23,299 nucleotides of DNA from JBDKTK01 sp039680225 (lineage in GTDB: Bacteria; Desulfobacterota; Syntrophia; Syntrophales; UBA4778): contig JBDKTK010000103.1 of NCBI GenBank assembly GCA_039680225.1, positions 1 through 23,299 of the forward strand, in the 5' to 3' direction. Positions 1 through 7,914 of the stretch are shown one piece after another (position 1 is the first letter of the stretch; the number at the start of each line of letters is the position of its first letter). Made by a program: the position numbers and the translations under genes. The notes below the pieces were generated by a model. It did not search any database. It was not told the origin of the DNA and saw nothing but the letters and a program-made list of their open reading frames with translations.

Positions 1-219
1 ATACTCATCAACTATGTTCCGGGGGATTTTCTTGTAGAGCTCAAGTCAATGAAGCTTTACCTGAACTCATTTCGCGATAAAGGAGTTTTTCACGAAGAAG
101 CAGTGAACCGGATAATGGATGATTTCATCGAGGCAATCAAGCCGCGAAAGGTCGAGATCACAGGCAATTTCCACGTCAGGGGCGGAATTTACACGACCGT
201 GAAATCCTCTCACCCCTGA
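1..219 (+). CDS. queF: NADPH-dependent 7-cyano-7-deazaguanine (preQ0) reductase QueF, 3' fragment
   Basis: Frame 1 is open from the window edge to TGA at 217-219, giving the last 72 residues of the protein. QueF reduces the nitrile of preQ0 to preQ1 with NADPH in the cytoplasm, a step toward queuosine in tRNA. The fragment carries the family's substrate-binding stretch ELKSMKLY (fragment residues 13-20), followed by LNSFRDKGVFHEE (21-33) with its conserved His-Glu pair, and a C-terminal EITGNFHVRGGIYT block. The catalytic Cys lies upstream of the window. It is convergent with pilY1, with 21 bases between the two stop codons and no obvious terminator hairpin there. Assignment is firm from motif identity; the start and regulation cannot be seen. 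Confidence 0.93.
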   Translation: MLINYVPGDFLVELKSMKLYLNSFRDKGVFHEEAVNRIMDDFIEAIKPRKVEITGNFHVRGGIYTTVKSSHP

Positions 220-240
220 AATACACGGATGCCTGGCAGA

Positions 241-3200
241 TCACTGTATCCGCTTATCTCTCCAGTAGAGCATGTTGGTCCTGTTGGCAACACCCGGGGG
301 ATTGAAGTTTGCCCTCTGCGTGCTTGCCCCCGTTCCGGACCCGCCGCTTTCAGTTACATAAAGGTCCGCGGCCGCGACGTTTCCCGGCCTCATCGAAACA
401 ATGGGCGCTGACGGTATGCCGGAACCCAGGCTCATGCTCCTGCTGCTGTTGCTGCCAAAAATGCCTTCGCCGGTCGTGTAATTTAACCCGTACAATGTCC
501 CTGTACCGGCCTGTGAACAGGGGTCGCTGCCTGTTGCCGGAGTATAGGTTGTCAGGTAGACCACCCCTCCGAAGACGGTGGGCTCGGCGAGCACCTTTTC
601 GCCGCTTCCAGCGAAATTGATATACCAGCCCTTCTTGCTCGCTGAGTCCGAATAGGTGCCGGAAGTAATATTTTCCAGATCGGATAAGCTGTTGGTCGCG
701 GTCCTGTTATTGTCCTTGACCGCGTAGATTTTTTCCTGTGCATTGGCAGCGGTCGGGTCGGTCTTGTCCCCTGTGCCCCAATAGACCCAGAGATTCCAGT
801 AAGGATCGCGCGCCACCGCCGCCGACGTGAATATGGGCCGGATCACTCCGGAAGCTGCCGAAAACAACAGGCCTCCCTCCCAGTTCGACCTGGTGCAACT
901 CGGATCACTTCCCAGGCATAGCTTGAATCTCCACATGTTTCCGCCCAGGTCTCCCACGTAAATAGTATCTATGAACCCGTCGTTGTCCGCGTCAACAATG
1001 GAGGGATTGGCCGGGATGCTGTACTTCATTTCCGTGTTGTTGTTATATGTATAGCGCCAAATTACGTTCCCGGTCTGCATGTCAATGATGAAAAATCCTT
1101 TCCCCTTGGTATCGCAGTCGCCGCCGCCGGAACAATCGGCCCCGTTATAGCCCGCGCCGATGAATCCCACCCATCTTTCAACCCTGCCGCCGCCGGTATT
1201 GTCCCATATCTTACCTACCATGACCTTGCTCCATGGATCGCCCAGGTACGGGCCGTCTGTGGAGGGGGAGCCGGACGGGTTTAATCTCCATAGATACGAC
1301 GGACTCAAAGAATCGGTGACGTTGAGGGCATAATACCCGCAGAAATGTCTATAGGAGCTGCTTTCGTAAATAGCGCTGAAGGACTGCGTGCAATCCTGCC
1401 TTGAGCTCCAGAGATGATCGTGAGCGCCCCGCCCCTCGCCGAAAGCCATGATGGTTTTCCATTCTGAGGAGCTCTTGCTCGTGTAAGTGCTGCCCCACCA
1501 TACATCTGCAACCGTGACTGGACCGTCGACGAAATAGGCGTGGGAGAGGCTTGTCGGGTGATCGCTGTGGGCGATAAGAAGCAATTTGGCGATCAGGTTC
1601 GGCGGAACAAAGCTCCATGCCTCATCTCCGGATCCTGTCCGGAAAGCGTGCATCTGGCCGTCATTTGCCCCAGCCAGGATTATCCTGTTATTGCCTGTTC
1701 CATCTGCATTCAGGGTGGAAGATCGTTTGTGAGAGGCCCTGAACAGGTCAAATGCACCGTTGCCGTCCAGCATGTCATAGTAATAGGCTGAAGGAGTGCC
1801 AATTGTGATCGGGGTTGACCGGAAAACATCCCCGAGCTTCCAGTTCTCGGTGTTATAAGTCGACAGCCCTCTTACAAAGCCCTCCACTGCTGTGGCCGAA
1901 GAACCAAGAATTGTGAAAGCGCTCCCGTCCGCTAAAGGGCTGTTATCAGTCTCATACTGGTTGATCGCGGTTGCGGTGAAGTCGACGAGAGCCGTGTTGT
2001 TAAGGCAGGTTTTTATATTTCTCGTGGACCCGTCTTTGGCTTGCAGGTACGTCCCTGCATCCCAGACTACAGCTCCCACCGTCCCGTCTGTATTTATCGC
2101 GAACTTTTTCAGGTGCCCGAGCCAGAACGGATCGCTGTTCACGGGCTGGAAAGACCCTTCATAAAGGTTGTTTTCGTCCTGGATGCGGGTGGATTGCACC
2201 GAAACCTGGGAGAATGAGTAAATCGCCTCCCTGATGATATTGATTGCCTGCCGCAGTGCACCTTCCAGCTCGGCCGGATTGGTCGCCAGAAATGCATACC
2301 CGTTAAGCGGAAGCTCTCCCGGGTCGCCCGAAAGCGCATAATAGTGGTCGCCATCTCCGCTGATATTGTGGTGATCGGTAGCGGATGTCTGGCAGCTGGT
2401 CCATGAAGATGGACTGAACGTCGTTATATCTCCGGAGTTGACAACGAGCGGGTTATCCGTTCCACCGTAATAGGCGGCCCAGTTCAGGGTATAGCGCAGC
2501 CAGTGGGGCATATCGCCTCCGAAGCCAACCACAAAAACCCTGTATCCTGCATCCGCCAGAGCTTTTGCCTTGGCCACGGTCTCCCGCCGCCGCTTGTACA
2601 TGTCCGTCTGGTCTTCGGTACCACTGCCGCTACAGGCAAAAGTGTCCGACCCGTCTGTTACCAGGATTGCAAATTTCTGGCGGCAGCTGGCCGCACTGTC
2701 ACGGTTTTTATGATAGTCGAGATATGACTTTGCCTCTTGCATGGCTCCCGCCAGCGGAGTACCTCCAGAAGCTGATTCGGCGTTTACGCAGCTTGATCCG
2801 GTGCTCGTCACTTGACAGCCTGTTGTCGAATTGCTGTTCCCGCAAAAGATGAGGCTGTATTTTGCCGCTATTGTCCTGACAACCTTGTTGCATCCGGAGG
2901 AATAATCGCCGCTCTCATTGGACGAGCAGTTGTAGAACCTCATATATCCGAAGCGGACCCCGAGGCTGCTCTCGTCCTGGATGTTGATAGTGCCGCTCTG
3001 GTTGTCATCCAGGATTGAGAATATGGCCCTCTTGGCGATTGCCAGCCTGCTGCAGTTTGTGGTGTGGGTGCCGGAAGATGAATAATAAAAAGGTCCGGAA
3101 CAGGTGGAATCGCTGTATTTCGGCACCGAGGTCGAGTCTATCGTGCAGGCTTTGTCATGATCGGTCGAGCTGTCGGCATAATACGGCACGTTTGTGCTGC

Positions 3201-3402
3201 CGCATGCATGGGACGATGAAATATACATTTTGTTGCCCGCGGGGGTCCAGTTCATGCTTCCCGAAAGGTCAAGCACCAGCAGCGCATCGGGCGCAACCGA
3301 AGTGAACAGCGCAGTCTCATCTTCCGCCACCTCCTGGCCCAAGGCATGAAAAGGACAGGAAAAAATGATGAGCGCAAGAAAAGCACATATTTTAACTTTC
3401 AT
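241..3402 (-). CDS. pilY1: PilY1-like type IV pilus tip adhesin / biogenesis factor with vWA domain
   Basis: This 1053-residue protein has an N-terminal signal peptide (about residues 1-22, cleavage near ALG-QE). A von Willebrand A region follows, with the MIDAS motif DLSGS at 45-49, a GTPLAGA loop near 214-220 and ILVTDGSD at 246-253. The first 260 residues are rich in Cys and Ser, consistent with disulfides in an exported protein. The C-terminal half has the PilY1 beta-propeller repeats and a calcium-loop pattern (Asp804, Asp806, Asp808, Asp812) followed by YVGDLGGNMWRF, the hallmark of PilY1 C-terminal domains. In the family, PilY1 sits at the pilus tip or outer surface, promotes extension by countering retraction, and can act in adhesion and surface sensing. 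It is the last gene of the pil operon, 22 bases after pilX, with an AGAGGGAG ribosome site about 8 bases before its ATG. Stop is TGA. Confidence 0.93.
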   Translation of the reverse strand: MKVKICAFLALIIFSCPFHALGQEVAEDETALFTSVAPDALLVLDLSGSMNWTPAGNKMYISSSHACGSTNVPYYADSSTDHDKACTIDSTSVPKYSDSTCSGPFYYSSSGTHTTNCSRLAIAKRAIFSILDDNQSGTINIQDESSLGVRFGYMRFYNCSSNESGDYSSGCNKVVRTIAAKYSLIFCGNSNSTTGCQVTSTGSSCVNAESASGGTPLAGAMQEAKSYLDYHKNRDSAASCRQKFAILVTDGSDTFACSGSGTEDQTDMYKRRRETVAKAKALADAGYRVFVVGFGGDMPHWLRYTLNWAAYYGGTDNPLVVNSGDITTFSPSSWTSCQTSATDHHNISGDGDHYYALSGDPGELPLNGYAFLATNPAELEGALRQAINIIREAIYSFSQVSVQSTRIQDENNLYEGSFQPVNSDPFWLGHLKKFAINTDGTVGAVVWDAGTYLQAKDGSTRNIKTCLNNTALVDFTATAINQYETDNSPLADGSAFTILGSSATAVEGFVRGLSTYNTENWKLGDVFRSTPITIGTPSAYYYDMLDGNGAFDLFRASHKRSSTLNADGTGNNRIILAGANDGQMHAFRTGSGDEAWSFVPPNLIAKLLLIAHSDHPTSLSHAYFVDGPVTVADVWWGSTYTSKSSSEWKTIMAFGEGRGAHDHLWSSRQDCTQSFSAIYESSSYRHFCGYYALNVTDSLSPSYLWRLNPSGSPSTDGPYLGDPWSKVMVGKIWDNTGGGRVERWVGFIGAGYNGADCSGGGDCDTKGKGFFIIDMQTGNVIWRYTYNNNTEMKYSIPANPSIVDADNDGFIDTIYVGDLGGNMWRFKLCLGSDPSCTRSNWEGGLLFSAASGVIRPIFTSAAVARDPYWNLWVYWGTGDKTDPTAANAQEKIYAVKDNNRTATNSLSDLENITSGTYSDSASKKGWYINFAGSGEKVLAEPTVFGGVVYLTTYTPATGSDPCSQAGTGTLYGLNYTTGEGIFGSNSSRSMSLGSGIPSAPIVSMRPGNVAAADLYVTESGGSGTGASTQRANFNPPGVANRTNMLYWRDKRIQ

Positions 3403-3424
3403 TTCCGGAATCTCCCTCTGGAAT

Positions 3425-3919
3425 CTATCTTGACATGGTGGTGATTTCGATGGGGCCGTAGCCGATCCCCACTTCGATCTCCACTCTTGAGTTGTATTTA
3501 GTATTTGTTCCGGTTACGGTTGTGTTGTACCTGGTCTGTCCCCATTGCTGGCCTCCCCCAATGGAATATCCGGGCAGCGGAATCATCATCGGCCCGGTAA
3601 TCGGCCTTGCGGGAGTCGAACCCGAATAGAGTGAATTGCTGTTCTGAGGGTCTATCTGGATATCAGTGCGCTGCGAGGCGGCCAGGTCTTCCGGGTTGAA
3701 ATCGGCCATCATCTGGTGAATGCCGGATTCCGCAGCATCGAGGGCCAGTTTTTCCCCAACCATCCTGGAGCTTATCCTTATATCTTTGGTCGCTATCCAA
3801 ACGGAAAGCACGCAAAACGCGAGGAGCACCATATTGGACAGCAGCGCCACGATCAGGGCGAAACCGCCTCCGTCTTCCGGTTTCAGCACTTTGCGCAAAA
3901 GATTACGGACTCGACACAT
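3425..3919 (-). CDS. pilX: PilX-like minor pilin
   Basis: This 164-residue protein begins with a basic leader and a Gly run, then FALIVALL at 20-27, a hydrophobic helix to about residue 43, and the amphipathic segment KLALDAAESGIHQM (57-70). That is the PilX N-terminal family pattern. The predicted prepilin cleavage is after Gly19. As in PilX-type proteins, the usual Glu at position 5 of the mature chain is absent. PilX belongs to the minor-pilin priming complex that starts type IV pilus assembly and recruits PilY1. Its ATG lies inside the 3' end of pilW (17-base overlap) with GAGGA just upstream, and pilY1 follows. The body of the protein is too divergent for an independent assignment, so the name rests on the N-terminus plus gene order. 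Confidence 0.8.
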   Translation of the reverse strand: MCRVRNLLRKVLKPEDGGGFALIVALLSNMVLLAFCVLSVWIATKDIRISSRMVGEKLALDAAESGIHQMMADFNPEDLAASQRTDIQIDPQNSNSLYSGSTPARPITGPMMIPLPGYSIGGGQQWGQTRYNTTVTGTNTKYNSRVEIEVGIGYGPIEITTMSR

Positions 3920-4592
3920 GGTTCCTCGGTATGACGCTTGTTGAATAGATCATTCTTTTTCTTTCCCCGGAATTGAGGTCTATATCATCAGTCTCAACCG
4001 CCAGGACGATTTCTATTCTCCGGATATTTTCGAGGGAGGCAGGGAAAGAAGCGACCGAAAGCGCATCTCCCTTCCCGTCGTAATAAGTGAATACCGGGAT
4101 ATTCAGATCGCCGTTGATGACCCTGACCGTCCTCTCCTGTCCCGAGTTGGGAAGGGCGCCTAAAAAAGGCTGGGCGCCAGCGCCTGCGTTTCTTGTTACG
4201 TACTTGTTTACAGTATCGAGATTGTAAAGAATCCACTCGTTGGAGGTGCTGTCGATGTTCGAATCCCCACTCGTATCCATTTCTATAAGAATCGACGTGG
4301 CCGTTGCCTGCTGGATCCCTTTGGATTCCTGCAATGCCGAAATCAGACCATTCTCATCTTTCCATATGCCCGTTGTGAAGTTGGGGTTGTATGATGCCAT
4401 CCTGATTTCCATTGCCATCAACTCCAGGGCCGCCCGGACATCCTGGCCGGCAGTCACTTTCCTTTCCATTGATGAAGACGACCGCAATCCTGTCTGCACA
4501 ACCTGGTAAATAGCGCCGAGCACTGCCATGCCGATCGCAAGCGCGACAACAAGTTCGACAAGCGTAAATCCCTTTTCCCCGAATCTTCTCAT
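3903..4592 (-). CDS. pilW: PilW-like minor pilin (type IV prepilin)
   Basis: This 229-residue protein has a short basic leader and the class III prepilin site EKG|FTLVE, with cleavage after Gly8 and Glu at mature position 5. A hydrophobic alpha1 helix follows, then a helix with VRAALELMAMEIRMASYNPN, characteristic of PilW/PilJ-type minor pilins. The C-terminal part is beta-rich (VTYYDGKGD-like strands and RRIEIVLAVETDD), as expected for a large pseudopilin head. It would be processed by PilD and act with FimT, PilV, PilX and PilY1 in pilus priming. The ATG shares one base with the pilV stop (TGATG), implying translational coupling; its own stop is TAA inside the pilX start region. PilW is chosen over another minor pilin by size and by position between pilV and pilX. 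Confidence 0.84.
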   Translation of the reverse strand: MRRFGEKGFTLVELVVALAIGMAVLGAIYQVVQTGLRSSSSMERKVTAGQDVRAALELMAMEIRMASYNPNFTTGIWKDENGLISALQESKGIQQATATSILIEMDTSGDSNIDSTSNEWILYNLDTVNKYVTRNAGAGAQPFLGALPNSGQERTVRVINGDLNIPVFTYYDGKGDALSVASFPASLENIRRIEIVLAVETDDIDLNSGERKRMIYSTSVIPRNHVSSP

Positions 4593-5008
4593 CAGTACCT
4601 GTACGGCTCCTGCCGTGTTACTATTATGCTGTCTGTTATGCCGGTGGAATTCGACGGCCAGGTAACAGTCGCCCTGACCCTCCAGACCCCTGTTGAGACC
4701 AAATCGATAGTTGTCGTGACAGTATATGGGGCATCTCCGGGTTGCCTCTCGCCCTGGCGGCTGACGTAAACGTTTTTCGTCTGGCTTGCAGGGATCGCCA
4801 CCAAAGGATTCATAATTACGGCTTCGTTAAGGCTCAGCTCGCTCTGCAGGATTCCTGCCGCCCTGCCGAGGTTGTCGCTCCTCCCGGCAAGGTTCCAGGA
4901 GGACGGTTGAGTCGCAAGCAGCGCAATCACGCCAACGGACACCAGCAGGATCGCTACTATCACTTCCGTTATGCTGAATCCCCTGTCACTGCATATTGAA
5001 CTGCACAT
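4592..5008 (-). CDS. pilV: PilV-like minor pilin (type IV prepilin)
   Basis: This 138-residue protein has a ten-residue leader ending in Gly10 and the prepilin site DRG|FSITE, followed by a long hydrophobic segment VIVAILLVSVGVIALL. That matches the PilV/GspI-like N-terminus (typically GFSLIEVLVAILVLSIGLLG). The remaining head includes YTVTTTIDLVSTGVWRVRATVTWP, consistent with the strand-rich C-terminus of PilV proteins that start with an aminopeptidase-cleaved short leader. It is a predicted component of the minor-pilin priming complex. Its 5' end overlaps fimT by 23 bases and its TGA overlaps the pilW start by one base, so it is embedded in a translationally coupled series. The family name is inferred from the N-terminus and locus order. 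Confidence 0.82.
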   Translation of the reverse strand: MCSSICSDRGFSITEVIVAILLVSVGVIALLATQPSSWNLAGRSDNLGRAAGILQSELSLNEAVIMNPLVAIPASQTKNVYVSRQGERQPGDAPYTVTTTIDLVSTGVWRVRATVTWPSNSTGITDSIIVTRQEPYRY

Positions 5009-5459
5009 AGGCCCGACCTGAAAGATTAACCGTTACTATGGCAGTAGAGCCGTAGCGGTTTGACAGTGTGATGCTGCCCGCAGGTGATGAAAAACCCCTT
5101 GTCTGAAAAAATATTCTGTTACTTCCCCCTCCAAGACCGATATTTGCAATCCTGATATCGTTGCTTATGGAGGACAGCGATTTTGTCTGGACTGCGGTCC
5201 AGGGCGTTCCCGTATAAGTGCCCCGGTTCAATGAGTACTGGTTTGATGCCATCGTGAATTCGATCATATACTGCCTGTTTTCAGCTATGGCCTTTTCCCT
5301 CATTTCCATAATATCAGATACCATGTCTCGCGCCGCAGTCCTCAGGTTCGCATTCACAGAGTAATGGTTGAAAGCGGGCACTGCAATCAGAGCCATGATG
5401 CCGATTATGGCAACCACGACCATCAATTCGGTTAACGAGAATCCCTTGTTTGAGTTCAA
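4986..5459 (-). CDS. fimT: FimT/GspH-like minor pseudopilin
   Basis: The N-terminus contains KG|FSLTELMVVVAIIGIMALIAVPAF, a class III prepilin signal with Glu5, followed by LRTAARDMVSDIMEMREKAIAENRQYMIEF. This is the GspH/FimT family arrangement, in which the second block corresponds to '...L...R..A...'. The protein is a pseudopilin that acts in pilus assembly and, in some species, DNA binding during uptake. I place the start at TTG 5459-5457, giving a six-residue leader as is normal for the family, with AAAGG seven bases upstream. The frame stays open upstream to an ATG at 5516 and a GTG at 5552, but those would give 25- and 37-residue leaders and have poor ribosome sites. It follows pilQ and overlaps pilV by 23 bases. 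The family is secure; the start is uncertain. Confidence 0.82.
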   Translation of the reverse strand: MNSNKGFSLTELMVVVAIIGIMALIAVPAFNHYSVNANLRTAARDMVSDIMEMREKAIAENRQYMIEFTMASNQYSLNRGTYTGTPWTAVQTKSLSSISNDIRIANIGLGGGSNRIFFQTRGFSSPAGSITLSNRYGSTAIVTVNLSGRAYVQFNMQ

Positions 5460-5619
5460 AGCTATTGCCTTTTGTTGATTATGATTTGTTTCAGGCAGGC
5501 AGGGGAGGGTATTCATATGATCTTTGCCCGGCAACCCTGCCGCCTTATCCACACGGACTTAGGCCAGTAGCTTTGCGCGCCACCCTTTCGAATGGTTTGC
5601 CCTTTTCAGGCGCCCAATA

Positions 5620-6846
5620 TCAGATTCTGTTCTTCTCGGCTATCTGTCCTTCCCGGACTATTCTGGGAGTGAGAAATATGAGGAGCTCTTTCGACTCCTG
5701 GGTCAGTTCCTGATATTTGAACAGCCAGCCGAGAACGGGAATCTGATACAGCCATGGTACCGCACTTACGCCTTTTGTGTCACTATTATACCTGATCCCG
5801 CCCACTATGACTGTATCGCCGTCTTTTATCACCAGGGTGGAAGAAACCTCACTTTTGTTTATCGGGGGATTATCGAGTCCCTTGGCGGTCATGGTCGTAT
5901 AATCGGGACTGTCGTTCTTGGCCTTTACCTCCAGAGAAATTCTCTCGTCCGGTGTTATTATTGGTTTCACTTCAAGCTGCAGAACCGCCTCTTTGAAAGT
6001 AACTGTCTTCGTAACCGTTCCGCCTGAGGTCTCCGTGACCGTATAAGGAATTTCCGAACCTTGTTTTATAAATGCTTTTATGCTGTCAAGGGTTGTAATT
6101 TTGGGTGATGATATGGTCTTTACTTCCCCGACGGCTTCCAGGGCTGCAATATCCAGGTCTACAAAAGCCTTGGAAGTCTTGTAAATTACACCTATGGAGG
6201 GCGCAACCAGGCTGGATAGCAGGTTGGTTGCATAATTTGCATTGGCGATTCCCAGACTGCGGTTCAAGGGGACAAGATCTGCGGACATGAGTTTTGTAGT
6301 GAAACCGCTCCAGTAATTGCCGGACTGGACACCTACTCCCCACTGCACCCCGATCCTTCTGGCAAAGGTTGCGTTGGCCTCAATAATTTTGGCTTCGATC
6401 GATATCTGGGGCTTCATACCCCGCGCAACATCTTCCTTGAGCCTCTCCTCTTCGGCTTTCTTCATCTTGTCCACCGGGAAGACCGCAATCACGTTGCCGA
6501 ACTTCTTCATCCCGAGCCCGTTGGTATCAAGGATCGTTTCCAGCGCCTGGTCCCAGGGGACATTTTTCATATGCACGGTTATGTTGCCCTTGACATCTTC
6601 GCCGGAAACTATGTTGACGCCGCTCAATTCCGTGATGACCCGGAAGACATTTTTTATGCTGGCGTCCTGGAAATCGAGAGATACAACCCTTCCTTTGAAC
6701 TTGTTCGAATCCTTTATATACGAAGAGATGCTTGTCTTCCCATTCGGAGCATTTGCGGAATCCGGACCATCTGCTGCAGCCGCCAGGAATGGAAAGACGG
6801 CAAGAATAACTGTTGAAAGCAATATTGTTAATAGGCGCCTGCTCAT
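5620..6846 (-). CDS. pilQ: Type IV pilus secretin PilQ, short form
   Basis: This 408-residue protein has a signal peptide (about 1-25, ending AAAA-DG). An N0/STN domain spans about 50-125 (VSLDFQDASIKNVFRVITELSGVNI...VPWDQALETIL). After a short charged linker the secretin core begins at about 147 (PQISIEAKIIEANATFARRIGVQWG) and runs to KELLIFLTPRIV at about 386-397, including GDTVIVGG (343-350) and the secretin signature VPWLYQIPVLGWLF (363-376). PilQ multimers form the outer-membrane gate for the pilus. Most PilQ proteins are about 700-900 residues, with AMIN and N1 (secretin_N) domains; neither is recognisable here, because N0 leads straight into the core. The ATG shares a base with the pilP stop (TAATG). 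Assignment is firm from the core signature and locus. Confidence 0.95.
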   Translation of the reverse strand: MSRRLLTILLSTVILAVFPFLAAAADGPDSANAPNGKTSISSYIKDSNKFKGRVVSLDFQDASIKNVFRVITELSGVNIVSGEDVKGNITVHMKNVPWDQALETILDTNGLGMKKFGNVIAVFPVDKMKKAEEERLKEDVARGMKPQISIEAKIIEANATFARRIGVQWGVGVQSGNYWSGFTTKLMSADLVPLNRSLGIANANYATNLLSSLVAPSIGVIYKTSKAFVDLDIAALEAVGEVKTISSPKITTLDSIKAFIKQGSEIPYTVTETSGGTVTKTVTFKEAVLQLEVKPIITPDERISLEVKAKNDSPDYTTMTAKGLDNPPINKSEVSSTLVIKDGDTVIVGGIRYNSDTKGVSAVPWLYQIPVLGWLFKYQELTQESKELLIFLTPRIVREGQIAEKNRI

Positions 6847-7355
6847 TATCGATCCTCGCTTTCCTCCTTGTACAACAGCAACGGTATTCGCCTGAATTTT
6901 CTTCTGCCCTCGCCTGAGAGTTCTTCTTCAACTATAATCTGGTCAGTTAATATATCCGCCACTTTGCCCCTGTTGGGACCAATCGAAGACCCGCGGACCA
7001 GTATGTAGCTTTTCCCCTTCGGATCTGTAACCACGGCAATGCGGGTTTTCTCATAACTTCCGATGCCCACCAGCTTCAACTGTTCAAGATTGAATCTCTC
7101 CAATGCGGTCAATCCCGCAGTGGGCCTGGGCCTTTCTGCTTTCTTTACTGCCACTATCTCCCTGACAAGAGGTTTAAAGGGGTCTATCTTGCCTTTCGGG
7201 CTATAATGATAAGACGCATTTGCGTCGGCGCTGCCGTCCTGGGTTCTCCCTTCCGATACGGCGAACACGCAAACAATCAGGGAAATCAGGGCTGCCAGGA
7301 AAAAGCAGCTATTTCTTTTTTTTGTCGGTCTTTTCACTGGGCGCCGCTTTCTCAT
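6846..7355 (-). CDS. pilP: Type IV pilus assembly protein PilP
   Basis: This 169-residue protein has a basic N-terminus, one hydrophobic segment at about 17-35, the motif KIDPFKPL, then LTALERFNLEQLKLVGIG, followed by the beta-rich HR domain (RIAVVTDPKGKSYILVRGSSIGPNRGKVADI...I). These are PilP hallmarks. In the family, PilP is a periplasmic lipoprotein that links the PilN-PilO complex to PilQ. Here the only Cys in the hydrophobic stretch (about 29, in SLIVCV) lacks the small residue normally before a lipidated Cys, so lipidation is doubtful and the segment may stay as a membrane anchor. Its ATG lies 47 bases inside pilO with no clear ribosome site, so it is probably coupled; a GTG six codons downstream is an alternative. 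Stop TAA overlaps the pilQ start. Confidence 0.9.
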   Translation of the reverse strand: MRKRRPVKRPTKKRNSCFFLAALISLIVCVFAVSEGRTQDGSADANASYHYSPKGKIDPFKPLVREIVAVKKAERPRPTAGLTALERFNLEQLKLVGIGSYEKTRIAVVTDPKGKSYILVRGSSIGPNRGKVADILTDQIIVEEELSGEGRRKFRRIPLLLYKEESEDR

Positions 7356-7914
7356 TGAACATGTAGGTCTGAATTATGCACGAAGTACTGAGCTGTGCAT
7401 GTTCCCCCCTGGTCTTGGAGTTCATCATGTTGATATCAGCTATATTCACGATCCTTGACAGCTTGGCTATTTTCTCGAAGAACATAACGGTATTGTGAAA
7501 ATTACCTATGACCGTTATTTTTACCGGAATTTCCATGTAAAATTCCTTTTGGACCGGAGGGGCCGGCTCGAATAAAAGGAAGTCCAGACCCTGGTCTTTT
7601 CCCGATTCCGATATTGCCGCCAAAAGGCTGGGTATTTCCTTCTGGTCCGGAAGCTTGGTGAGCGCCAATTCCAGATTGCTCTTCAAAAGGCTTATTTCCT
7701 TTTTTCCCTTCTGGATCTCATTGGCTATCTGCTGTTTGACAGCAATCTGCTGGCCCAGCTCAGAAAGCTTTTTGTCAAGCTCGCTCTTTTTTTCATATAC
7801 TGGCTGGAATAAAAAATAAAAATAGGCGTATCCGACTGCTAATACGGCAAGCCCGATAATCAAATACCTTTGTTTCGGGGGGATTTTTTTTAAAAAGTCC
7901 AGCTTGATTTTCAT
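7309..7914 (-). CDS. pilO: Type IV pilus inner-membrane assembly protein PilO
   Basis: This 201-residue protein has a short cytoplasmic N-terminus (KLDFLKKIPPKQRYLIIG), one transmembrane helix at about 17-36, and a predicted coiled coil at about 40-95 (VYEKKSELDKKLSELGQQIAVKQQI). A ferredoxin-like domain follows with IPSLLAAISESGKDQGL, FYMEIPVKITVIGNFHNTVMFFEKIAKLSRIVNI. These are classic PilO features. It pairs with PilN in the inner membrane and aligns the motor subcomplex with PilP/PilQ. Its ATG overlaps the pilN stop in an ATGA arrangement. The C-terminus ends in a lysine-rich tail (KTDKKKK) that overlaps the pilP start. Assignment is firm. Confidence 0.94.
   Translation of the reverse strand: MKIKLDFLKKIPPKQRYLIIGLAVLAVGYAYFYFLFQPVYEKKSELDKKLSELGQQIAVKQQIANEIQKGKKEISLLKSNLELALTKLPDQKEIPSLLAAISESGKDQGLDFLLFEPAPPVQKEFYMEIPVKITVIGNFHNTVMFFEKIAKLSRIVNIADINMMNSKTRGEHAQLSTSCIIQTYMFNEKAAPSEKTDKKKK

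Noticed and set aside
220..240. Possible bidirectional terminator between queF and pilY1
   Set aside because: The 21-base gap has no stem-loop with flanking T runs on either strand that I can find.
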